A stretch of DNA of 5,390 nt from Xanthobacteraceae bacterium (GTDB lineage Bacteria > Pseudomonadota > Alphaproteobacteria > Rhizobiales > Xanthobacteraceae). Where the stretch lies: assembly GCA_030043285.1 (NCBI GenBank), contig JASHXZ010000695.1, positions 1 to 5,390 of the forward strand. Direction: 5' to 3'. Each line of letters opens with the position of its first letter. Positions within the stretch are counted from its first letter, which is position 1. A program made the position numbers and the translations under genes. Of this stretch, positions 1 through 5,390 are shown piece after piece. The notes beneath the pieces are model-generated. The model worked only from the letters and a program-made list of their open reading frames with translations. It did no database searches and was not told the DNA's origin.

Positions 1-2021
1 GCGGCGGTCTCCCCCAAAGCCGCATCGGAAAGATCCGGCCACGGCTCGCCTTCGCTTGCGCGCAGGAAGTTTACGCGGTCGCGCCATTGCCGCAGCGCTT
101 TGGTCCAAGGCAGCCGCGTCAGGCCGGCGGCAAGAATCCCTGCCGCAAGCTTTTGCGCATTGTCGTCGCTCGGAGCGACGCCGACGGCCTGCTCCGACAG
201 GACCAGCGCGCCGAGCCGCCGCGTCCGTCGACCGCGCAAACTCGAGCTCGTCGCGTCAAACGCGATTCCCTCGCGATCTTCAATGCGTTCGGCGAAGTGC
301 GTCTCGATCTCGGCGAGCGCGATCGGCGCGGCGAGCAAGATGCGCCCGGCCGCCGCCGACCCGGCGAGTTCGGCAATCGCGAGATAAGGCTCGCGCGCAA
401 GCGGCGACGTCAAATCGACCTGCCCGCCGCGGCCGTTCGCCAGCAGGAACGCACCGCTGCCGCCGCCGCGGCTCTTGGCGATCCGGTCCGGATAGGCGAG
501 CGCCAGCAGGGCGCCGACGCTCCATTCTTCTTGCGGCGCCACGGTATCCGACTGCGCAATCTCGGCCCAGCGCTGCGCCATGGCGCGGGCGTCACGGGCG
601 CGCGGCGAGCGGTCGCGGCGGAGCGCATCGAGCCGGCCGCGCAAATCCACGCCGTCGCCGCCGAGGCCGCGCTCGCCGATCAAAGCTGCAATCTCCGCAC
701 CCTCGACTGCCTGACCGTGCGTCGCGGCGTCGACCACCATGCGGGCAAGCCGCGGCGGCAGCGGCAGGCGGCGCAGGTGGCGACCTTCATCGGTGATGCG
801 GCCTTCGTCGTCGATGGCGCCGAGCGCGATGAGCAGCGCACGCGCTTCGGCCAGCGCCGGCCGCGGCGGTGGATCGAGAAAGGCGAGCTGCTCGGGACGC
901 GCCCCCCAAGCGGCGAGATCGAGCGCGAACGACGACAGGTCGGCGGCCAGGATTTCCGGCCGCGCGAACGGTTCGAGCGCGGCGGTTTGCGGCTCGTCCC
1001 ACAGCCGATAGCAAATGCCCGGCTCGGTGCGGCCGGCGCGGCCGCGACGCTGGTCGGCGGCGGCGCGCGACACGCGCACCGTCTCGAGCCGCGTGAGGCC
1101 GACATCGGGCTCGTAGCGCGGCACCCGAGCGAGCCCGCTGTCGACCACGATGCGCACGCCTTCGATGGTGATCGAGGTTTCGGCGATCGACGTCGCCAGC
1201 ACGATCTTGCGCCGGCCGGCCGGCGGCGGCGCGATGGCGCGCATTTGTTCCTCGCCGGCGAGCGCGCCGTAGAGGCCGACCACGTCGGTGTCGGGTGCAA
1301 TACGGTCGGCCAGCTGCGTGGCGGTGCGCCGGATTTCCGCCGCGCCGGGCAGAAACGCCAGCACCGAGCCGGGCTCGGCGCGCATCGCGCGCACGATAGC
1401 GTCGGCGATTTGCGGCTCGATCGGGCGCGGGTCGCGGCCGAGATAGCGCGTCTCGACCGCAAAGGCGCGGCCGGTGCTCTCGATCACCGGTGCACCGCCG
1501 AGCAGATCGGCAACGCGCGCGCCGTCGATCGTCGCCGACATCGCCAGAAGCTTCAGGTCGGGCCGCAGGCCCTGCTGGGCGTCGCGCGCCAACGCGAGCC
1601 CGAGATCGGCGTCGAGCGAGCGCTCGTGAAATTCGTCGAACAGAACCGCCGCAATACCGTCGAGGCTTGGATCGTCGATGATGAGCCGGGTGAAAATGCC
1701 TTCGGTGACGATTTCGATGCGTGTGCGTTTGGAGATTTTCGAACCGAACCGCACCCGCAAGCCGACCGTGTCGCCGACGCGCTCGCCGCGCGTTTGCGCC
1801 ATGCGTTCGGCGGCGGCGCGGGCGGCAAGCCGGCGTGGCTCCAGCACCAGGATGCGACGGTCGCGCGCCCATGCCTCGTCGGCGAGCGCCAGCGGCACCC
1901 GCGTCGTCTTGCCGGCGCCCGGCGGCGCGACCAAAACCGCCGCATTCCCCGCGCGCAAAGCCGCCGCCAGCTCAGGCAACGCCGCATCGATGGGGAGCGG
2001 GGGGAAATCCATCTTCGTCAT
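1..2021 (-). CDS. hrpB: HrpB-type ATP-dependent helicase (DEAH/DEFH box, SF2), 3' end off window
   Basis: Translating the minus strand from the ATG at 2021 gives 673 uninterrupted residues to the window edge; the family is usually about 800-850 residues, so the last part of the HrpB C-terminal domain is missing. Visible SF2/DEAH motifs, in order: Walker A APPGAGKTT (32-40, Lys38), EPRRLAARAA (61-70), TEGIFTR (106-112), the DEFHERS box (129-135), SAT (162-164), LAFLPG (221-226), LATSIAETSITIEG (275-288) and QRRGRAGR (324-331). An HA2-like helical region follows, then the HrpB-specific stretch LLALAYPDRIAKSRG (about 504-518) and the LPWTKALRQWRDRV region (about 637-650). DEFH instead of DEAH is normal for HrpB. 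All catalytic motifs are intact, so ATPase and unwinding activity are expected; the cellular substrate of bacterial HrpB is not well established. Start choice is limited: an in-frame TAA lies at 2051-2049, leaving only the ATGs at 2021 and 2012, and neither has a good Shine-Dalgarno. The gene is divergent from polA. Confidence 0.95.
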   Translation of the reverse strand, partial: MTKMDFPPLPIDAALPELAAALRAGNAAVLVAPPGAGKTTRVPLALADEAWARDRRILVLEPRRLAARAAAERMAQTRGERVGDTVGLRVRFGSKISKRTRIEIVTEGIFTRLIIDDPSLDGIAAVLFDEFHERSLDADLGLALARDAQQGLRPDLKLLAMSATIDGARVADLLGGAPVIESTGRAFAVETRYLGRDPRPIEPQIADAIVRAMRAEPGSVLAFLPGAAEIRRTATQLADRIAPDTDVVGLYGALAGEEQMRAIAPPPAGRRKIVLATSIAETSITIEGVRIVVDSGLARVPRYEPDVGLTRLETVRVSRAAADQRRGRAGRTEPGICYRLWDEPQTAALEPFARPEILAADLSSFALDLAAWGARPEQLAFLDPPPRPALAEARALLIALGAIDDEGRITDEGRHLRRLPLPPRLARMVVDAATHGQAVEGAEIAALIGERGLGGDGVDLRGRLDALRRDRSPRARDARAMAQRWAEIAQSDTVAPQEEWSVGALLALAYPDRIAKSRGGGSGAFLLANGRGGQVDLTSPLAREPYLAIAELAGSAAAGRILLAAPIALAEIETHFAERIEDREGIAFDATSSSLRGRRTRRLGALVLSEQAVGVAPSDDNAQKLAAGILAAGLTRLPWTKALRQWRDRVNFLRASEGEPWPDLSDAALGETA

Positions 2022-2025
2022 TGCC

Positions 2026-2036
2026 GGGCTTGACCC
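2026..2036 (+). repeat. 11-bp direct repeat, left copy (probable target-site duplication)
   Basis: GGGCTTGACCC here is repeated exactly at 2177-2187, just after the 140-bp inverted-repeat insert. The left copy is preceded by TTGCC and the right copy is followed by GGCAA, so joining them at one shared copy rebuilds a perfect hairpin. This is the strongest evidence that the direct repeat arose by insertion. Confidence 0.65.
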
Positions 2037-2041
2037 ACGGC

Positions 2042-2051
2042 TGTCCGGTTA
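2042..2051 (+). repeat. Terminal inverted repeat core, left
   Basis: TGTCCGGTTA is the exact reverse complement of TAACCGGACA at 2162-2171. It also carries the TAA that closes the hrpB frame upstream of its ATG when read on the minus strand (2051-2049). Confidence 0.7.
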
Positions 2052-2161
2052 GGAAAATCCGGAGTCTTTACAAGTCCTTGCAACGCCTCAAGTTCACAGT
2101 ATTCGTTAGCACTGTCGATCCAGGACTGCGAACTTGAGTCTTTTGAATCACTTGACTCCCT

Positions 2162-2171
2162 TAACCGGACA
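2162..2171 (-). repeat. Terminal inverted repeat core, right
   Basis: TAACCGGACA is the perfect partner of 2042-2051. It is followed by CTCGT (2172-2176), which partly mirrors ACGGC at 2037-2041, and then by the right copy of the 11-bp direct repeat. Confidence 0.7.
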
Positions 2172-2176
2172 CTCGT

Positions 2177-2187
2177 GGGCTTGACCC
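2177..2187 (+). repeat. 11-bp direct repeat, right copy (probable target-site duplication)
   Basis: This GGGCTTGACCC is identical to 2026-2036 and is also the exact reverse complement of 2224-2234 in the distal hairpin of the palindromic repeat. An alternative to target duplication is two neighbouring copies of a repeat family sharing this core. Confidence 0.65.
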
Positions 2188-2217
2188 GGCAATCCATGGG
2201 GCCACGCCGCCGCATAG

Positions 2218-2240
2218 ACCCGCGGGTCAAGCCCGCGGGT
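2218..2240. repeat. Strong GC-rich hairpin at the distal end of the palindromic repeat
   Basis: ACCCGCGGG (2218-2226), loop TCAAG (2227-2231), CCCGCGGGT (2232-2240): a perfect 9-bp stem made almost entirely of G-C pairs. Each arm also contains the self-complementary octamer CCCGCGGG. There is no T-run on either side, so a classic intrinsic terminator is not supported. It lies about 80 bp upstream of the polA start and would sit upstream of the proposed polA promoter. Confidence 0.7.
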
Positions 2241-2304
2241 GACGAGAGAGGGAATGCGCCTTCGCCAATTATCCACTGCGCCGTGCCAAATCGCCCGAAA
2301 GCCC

Positions 2305-2312
2305 TATATTAT
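2305..2312 (+). promoter_or_regulatory. Possible polA -10 element (TATATTAT)
   Basis: TATATTAT is an AT-rich island in GC-rich DNA and ends 7 bp before the polA ATG at 2320. If it is a -10 box, transcription would begin at or a few bases before the ATG, giving a leaderless or very short-leader mRNA. No convincing -35 lies 16-18 bp upstream. No Shine-Dalgarno precedes the ATG: the adjacent bases are pyrimidine-rich TCCTCC, which resembles the anti-SD and not an SD, and this fits leaderless initiation. Confidence 0.35.
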
Positions 2313-2319
2313 CCTCCGC

Positions 2320-5300
2320 ATGCCCGCAGCACAGAAAGCCGCCTCGAAGGCGTCAAAACCGTCGCCCGCCGCTCCCGCCGCCGCGCCGCTCAAGAAAGGC
2401 GATCACGTCTTTCTGGTCGACGGCTCGGGCTACATTTTCCGAGCCTATCACGCGCTGCCGCCGATCAATCGCAAGTCCGACGGGCTGCAGCTCAACGCCG
2501 TGTTCGGCTTTTGCAACATGCTGTGGAAGCTCCTTCGCGACATGAAGGCCGAGGACAAGCCGACGCATCTCGCCGTGGTGTTCGATCTCTCCGAGCGCAC
2601 GTTCCGCACCGAGATGTATCCGGACTACAAGGCGCATCGCCCCGACCCGCCGGACGATCTGAAACCGCAATTCCCGCTGATCCGCGATGCGGTCCACGCT
2701 TTCGATCTGCCCTGCCTCGAACAGCGGGGTTTCGAGGCCGACGACCTGATCGCCACCTATGCGCGGCAAGCCTGCGAGGCCGGCGCCACCGCCACCATCG
2801 TCTCGTCGGACAAGGATTTGATGCAGCTCGTCAACGACTGCGTCGTCATGTTCGACAGCATGAAGGACAAGAAGATCGGCCCCGCCGAGGTGATGGAAAA
2901 GTTCGGCGTGCCGCCCGACAAGGTGATCGAGGTGCAGGCGCTGATCGGCGACTCGACCGACAACGTGCCCGGCGTGCCCGGCATCGGCGTCAAAACCGCC
3001 GCGCAGTTGATCGGCGAATACGGCGACCTCGATACGCTGCTCGACCGTGCCGGCGAGATCAAGCAGGAAAAACGCCGGCAGACGCTGATCGACAACGCCG
3101 ACAAGGCGCGGCTGTCGAAGCAGCTCGTCACGCTCGATGATAACGTGAAACTCGACGTGCCGATCGGCGATCTCGCCGTGCACGAGCCGGACTACAAGCG
3201 GCTGATCGCGTTCCTCAAGGCGATGGAATTCAACGGGCTGACCCGGCGCGTGGCGGAATTTTCCGGCGTTGACGCCGGCGAGATCGAGCCCGACGCGAAC
3301 TTTTTGTCCGGCGGCCGCGCAGGCGCCGCCGGCGGTGCCGCTCCGGAAGGCTCGACCGCATCCGCCCCGCCGGGCAATGGCGCCGCGGCGATCAGAGAGA
3401 AATCGCGTCCCTCATCAGGCGCGCAAACACCGGCGGCGCAGAGCGATAGCGCACTGACGCCGCAGGATTTGGCGAAAGCGCGTGCCGAGACGGCGCGCAA
3501 GCAGAAATTCGATCTTGCCCACTATGAGACCGTGCGCAGCCTCGATCAGCTCAACGCCTGGATCGCGCGCGCGCGCGACCTCGGCATCGTGGCGATCGAA
3601 ACCATGACGGCGAGCGGCGATCCGATGCAGGCCGAGCTTTGCGGGCTTGCGCTCGCCGTGGCGCCGAACGAAGCGTGTTACGTGCCGCTCGGCCATCGTC
3701 AGGGCGAGGGCGGCGGCGCCAGCCTGTTCGGCGGCGAACTCGCCGCCGGGCAAATTCCCGAGCGTGCCGCGCTCGAAGCGCTCAAGCCGCTTCTCGAAGA
3801 CAAAGGCGTACTCAAGATCGGCCACGACGTGAAGTTCGGCTGGCAGATCTTCGCGCAGCGCGGCATCGAGATGGCGGCTAGCGACGACATCATGCTGATG
3901 TCCTACGTGGTCGACGCCGGCCGCGCCAGCCATGCGCTCGAATCGCTCGCCGAGCATAATTTCAGTCACGCCGGCATCAGCCTCGATTCGCTGATCAAGG
4001 CCGGCAAAGCAAAGATCACGTTCGACTGCGTGGTGGTCGAGCGGGCGAGCGAGTACGCCGCGGAGCGCGCCGACATCGTGCTGCGGCTCTGGCACGCGCT
4101 CAAGCCGCGGCTTGCCGCCGAGCACGTGCGCACCGTTTACGAGACGTTGGAGCGGCCGCTGGTCGGCGTGCTCGCGCACATGGAGCGCCGCGGCATTGCG
4201 ATCGACCGCCAGGTGCTCTCCCGGCTGTCCGGCGAATTCGCCCAGGAGGCCGCCGGCCTCGAAGCCGAGATCCAAACACTCGCCGGCGAACCGATCAATC
4301 CCGGCAGCCCCAAGCAGCTCGGCGACATTCTGTTCGGCAAGTTCGGGCTGCCGGGCGGCACCAAGACCCGCACCGGCCAATGGTCGACCGGCGCGCGCGC
4401 GCTCGAAGATTTGGCCGAGCAAGGCCACAAGCTGCCGCAGGCGATCCTCGACTGGCGGCAGGTGTCGAAGCTGAAATCGACCTACACCGACGCGCTGCCC
4501 GGCTTCGTCAATCCGACCACGCATCGTGTGCACACGAGCTACGCGCTCGCCTCGACCACGACCGGCCGGCTGTCGTCGTCGGATCCCAATCTGCAGAACA
4601 TCCCGGTCCGCACCGAGGACGGCCGCAAAATCCGCCGCGCCTTCGTCGCCGCGCCCGGCCACAAACTCGTCTCCGCCGATTATTCGCAGATCGAGCTGCG
4701 GCTGCTCGCCGAGATCGCCGGCATCGAGCAATTGCGCCGCGCGTTTCGCGACGGCCTCGACATTCACGCCATGACGGCGTCGGAAATGTTCGGCGTGCCG
4801 GTCAAGAACATGCCGGGCGAGGTGCGCCGGCGCGCCAAGGCGATCAATTTCGGCATCATCTACGGCATCTCGGCGTTCGGGCTCGCCAATCAGCTCGGCA
4901 TCGGCCGCGACGAGGCCGGCGCCTATATCAGAAAATATTTCGAGCGCTTTCCCGGCATCCGCGATTTCATCGAGGAGTCGAAAAGCTACGCGCGGCAGAA
5001 CGGCTACGTGAAAACGCTGTTCGGCCGCAAATGCCATTATCCCGAAATCAAAGCCTCGAACGCTTCGGTCCGTTCGTTCAACGAGCGCGCCGCGGTCAAT
5101 GCGCGGCTGCAAGGCACCGCCGCCGACATCATCCGCCGCGCCATGATCCGCATGGAAGGGGCGCTGGCGAAGCAAAAACTCGCCGCGGCGATGCTGTTGC
5201 AGGTGCACGACGAATTGGTGTTCGAAGTGCCCGACGCCGACGTCGAGAAGACGATTCCGGTCGTCACCCAGGTGATGATCGAAGCGCCGATGCCGGCGGT

Positions 5301-5364
5301 CTCGCTGTCGGTCCCTATTCACGTCGAAGCGCACGCCGCCGGCAATTGGGACGACGCGCATTAA
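2320..5364 (+). CDS. polA: DNA polymerase I (5'-nuclease / degenerate 3'-5' exonuclease / family A polymerase)
   Basis: The 1014-residue protein is longer than the 928-residue E. coli enzyme because of an Ala/Lys/Pro-rich N-terminus (1-27) and a low-complexity linker (about 328-395). The 5'-nuclease domain (about 28-320) keeps its acidic residues: VDGSGYIFRAYH (Asp34), VVFD (Asp89), EADD (139-142), SSDKD (Asp164, Asp166) and GDSTDNVPG (Asp211, Asp214), leading into the H3TH. The middle exonuclease fold (about 400-600) is present but lacks its catalytic carboxylates. The polymerase domain is intact: TGRLSSSDPNLQNIP (748-762), motif A SADYSQIELR (Asp787, Glu792), motif B RRRAKAINFGIIYG (Arg836, Lys840, Phe844, Tyr848) and motif C QVHDELVFEV (Asp964). 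Expected roles are Okazaki primer removal, gap filling and excision repair in the cytoplasm. The frame stays open upstream to a GTG at 2239 and an ATG at 2254, but those residues are unlike PolA and lie in the repeat edge, so ATG 2320 is preferred. TAA stop at 5362-5364. Confidence 0.97.
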   Translation: MPAAQKAASKASKPSPAAPAAAPLKKGDHVFLVDGSGYIFRAYHALPPINRKSDGLQLNAVFGFCNMLWKLLRDMKAEDKPTHLAVVFDLSERTFRTEMYPDYKAHRPDPPDDLKPQFPLIRDAVHAFDLPCLEQRGFEADDLIATYARQACEAGATATIVSSDKDLMQLVNDCVVMFDSMKDKKIGPAEVMEKFGVPPDKVIEVQALIGDSTDNVPGVPGIGVKTAAQLIGEYGDLDTLLDRAGEIKQEKRRQTLIDNADKARLSKQLVTLDDNVKLDVPIGDLAVHEPDYKRLIAFLKAMEFNGLTRRVAEFSGVDAGEIEPDANFLSGGRAGAAGGAAPEGSTASAPPGNGAAAIREKSRPSSGAQTPAAQSDSALTPQDLAKARAETARKQKFDLAHYETVRSLDQLNAWIARARDLGIVAIETMTASGDPMQAELCGLALAVAPNEACYVPLGHRQGEGGGASLFGGELAAGQIPERAALEALKPLLEDKGVLKIGHDVKFGWQIFAQRGIEMAASDDIMLMSYVVDAGRASHALESLAEHNFSHAGISLDSLIKAGKAKITFDCVVVERASEYAAERADIVLRLWHALKPRLAAEHVRTVYETLERPLVGVLAHMERRGIAIDRQVLSRLSGEFAQEAAGLEAEIQTLAGEPINPGSPKQLGDILFGKFGLPGGTKTRTGQWSTGARALEDLAEQGHKLPQAILDWRQVSKLKSTYTDALPGFVNPTTHRVHTSYALASTTTGRLSSSDPNLQNIPVRTEDGRKIRRAFVAAPGHKLVSADYSQIELRLLAEIAGIEQLRRAFRDGLDIHAMTASEMFGVPVKNMPGEVRRRAKAINFGIIYGISAFGLANQLGIGRDEAGAYIRKYFERFPGIRDFIEESKSYARQNGYVKTLFGRKCHYPEIKASNASVRSFNERAAVNARLQGTAADIIRRAMIRMEGALAKQKLAAAMLLQVHDELVFEVPDADVEKTIPVVTQVMIEAPMPAVSLSVPIHVEAHAAGNWDDAH
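3307..3504 (+). other. PolA interdomain low-complexity linker
   Basis: Residues about 330-395 of PolA, between the 5'-nuclease and the exonuclease fold, are rich in Gly, Ala, Ser and Pro (for example GGRAGAAGGAAPEGSTAS) and then turn charged (KARAETARKQK). The segment is in frame and without stops. It has no known domain and is probably disordered, allowing the nuclease to move relative to the Klenow-like part. It explains much of the extra length over E. coli PolA. Confidence 0.7.
3517..4119 (+). other. PolA 3'-5' exonuclease domain, catalytically degenerate
   Basis: This segment covers residues about 400-600. The fold is recognisable from conserved flanks: DPMQAELCGLALAV, CYVPLGHR, a KIGHDVKF stretch matching KVGQNLKYD, DDIMLMSYVVDAG, and EYAAERADIVLRLW matching YAAEDADVTLRLW. 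Aligning on these flanks, the metal-binding residues of the E. coli enzyme are replaced: Asp355 by Glu427 (codon 3598-3600), Glu357 by Met429 (3604-3606), Asp424 by Gly507 (3838-3840) and Asp501 by Arg583 (4066-4068). The tyrosine equivalent to Tyr497 (Tyr579) remains. The frame is intact, so this is substitution and not a frameshift. Proofreading should be absent. Confidence 0.85.
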
Positions 5365-5390
5365 GGCGTGATGATTTTAGGTCGATCCAC
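5365..5390. other. Short downstream tail, nothing recognised
   Basis: The 26 bases after the polA stop contain no stem-loop with a T-run, no start codon with a ribosome site and no visible repeat. A polA terminator, if present, lies beyond the window. Confidence 0.6.

Larger units (their letters stand above)
2037..2176. mobile_element. MITE-like 140-bp inverted-repeat insertion
   Basis: The segment between two copies of GGGCTTGACCC has matching inverted ends: the left starts ACGGCTGTCCGGTTA and the reverse complement of the right end starts ACGAGTGTCCGGTTA (13 of 15 identical; the core TGTCCGGTTA at 2042-2051 and 2162-2171 is perfect). Further nested inverted repeats lie inside: GGAGTC 2061-2066 with 2154-2159, CTCAAGTTC 2087-2095 with 2130-2138, and ACAGT 2096-2100 with ACTGT 2111-2115. 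The whole piece could therefore fold into one long imperfect hairpin. By hand count 68 of 140 bases are G or C, well below the flanking genes. It has no plausible coding capacity, so it would depend on a transposase elsewhere. The parent IS family cannot be named from this sequence, and the exact ends could be the TGTCCGG/CCGGACA core instead, 5 bp further in on each side. Confidence 0.65.
2015..2245. repeat. Interspersed two-hairpin palindromic repeat, split by an insertion
   Basis: The left arm (2015-2036) starts TCGTCA and ends GGGCTTGACCC; the right arm (2224-2245) is its near reverse complement, GGGTCAAGCCC then TGACGA, with about 18 of 22 positions matching. With 2037-2187 removed, the sequence reads as two consecutive hairpins. 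The first has perfect 8-bp arms TTGCCGGG/CCCGGCAA and loop CTTGA. After a 25-nt spacer containing CCATGG, the second (2218-2240) has perfect 9-bp arms and loop TCAAG. This looks like the short intergenic palindromic repeats scattered through many Hyphomicrobiales genomes; that resemblance is from memory. Function unknown: it could be a non-autonomous mobile repeat, a bidirectional terminator or an mRNA-stabilising structure. It overlaps the first hrpB codon. Confidence 0.75.

Noticed and set aside
87..2033. Long plus-strand open frame of 648 codons opposite hrpB
   Set aside because: It is codon-in-register antisense to hrpB. GC-rich genes rarely use TTA, CTA or TCA codons, so the opposite strand lacks stops. 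The peptide is Arg/Ala-rich with no recognisable domain, while the minus strand gives a full helicase.
2018..2230. 70-residue minus-strand frame across the intergenic insert
   Set aside because: It is made of palindromic repeat and insert sequence, has no ribosome site or recognisable motif, and overlaps the hrpB start in another frame.
2218..2240. Intrinsic transcription terminator
   Set aside because: The stem is strong but no T-run follows on either strand, and it lies between divergent genes where no transcript is expected to end.
2239..2319. N-terminal extension of PolA from GTG 2239 or ATG 2254
   Set aside because: The added residues do not resemble PolA N-termini, they begin in the repeat edge, and the probable -10 element lies inside them. 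A purine-rich GAGAGGGA precedes 2254 but is too close to the ATG and belongs to the repeat boundary.
2022..2319. tRNA, riboswitch or small RNA gene
   Set aside because: No cloverleaf with a TTCGA-type arm and no recognisable riboswitch core was found. The structure present is explained by the nested inverted repeats of the insert and the palindromic repeat.
3190..3520. Frameshift or pseudogene boundary in polA at the low-complexity linker
   Set aside because: The frame is continuous, with conserved nuclease sequence before it and conserved exonuclease-fold sequence after it. Changed catalytic residues are point substitutions in well-conserved surroundings.
3415..5361. Long minus-strand open frame of 648 codons opposite polA
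   Set aside because: It is in-register antisense of a strongly conserved DNA polymerase I. The identical length to the hrpB antisense frame is a coincidence, since the sequences are unrelated and the ends fall at arbitrary stops.

Overview
The window is GC-rich bacterial chromosomal DNA carrying two divergent housekeeping-type genes and a structured, repeat-laden gap between them. High GC, the PolA sequence style (an Ala/Pro/Lys-rich N-terminus before VDGSGYIFRA, and an expanded linker) and the CTTGACCC/GGGTCAAG palindromic repeats suggest an alphaproteobacterium, most likely Hyphomicrobiales (Bradyrhizobium/Xanthobacteraceae-like). This placement is from memory of such sequences, not from a search.

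Layout. Positions 1-2021 (minus strand) hold the first 673 codons of an HrpB-type DEAH/DEFH-box ATP-dependent helicase; its C-terminus runs off the left edge. Positions 2022-2319 form the divergent intergenic region. Positions 2320-5364 (plus strand) hold a complete polA, encoding a 1014-residue DNA polymerase I. The last 26 bases show nothing recognisable.

Two things stand out. First, PolA has an apparently intact 5'-nuclease and an intact polymerase active site, but the catalytic carboxylates of the middle 3'-5' proofreading domain are replaced at all three Exo motifs (D355->E, E357->M, D424->G, D501->R in E. coli numbering). It should therefore behave like the proofreading-deficient Taq/Bst-type polymerases while keeping the domain as a scaffold. 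Second, the intergenic gap contains a two-hairpin palindromic repeat whose first hairpin has been split by a 140-bp, lower-GC, inverted-repeat insertion (MITE-like). The split is flanked by an 11-bp direct repeat, and removing the insert plus one copy restores a perfect hairpin. The left arm of the repeat contains the first possible ATG of hrpB, so the repeat and insert occupy hrpB's immediate upstream region.

There is no sign that the two genes work in one pathway. Both act on nucleic acids (a helicase of unclear substrate, and a repair/Okazaki-processing polymerase), but they are transcribed in opposite directions. No RNA genes, CRISPR arrays, phage genes or complete insertion sequences were seen.
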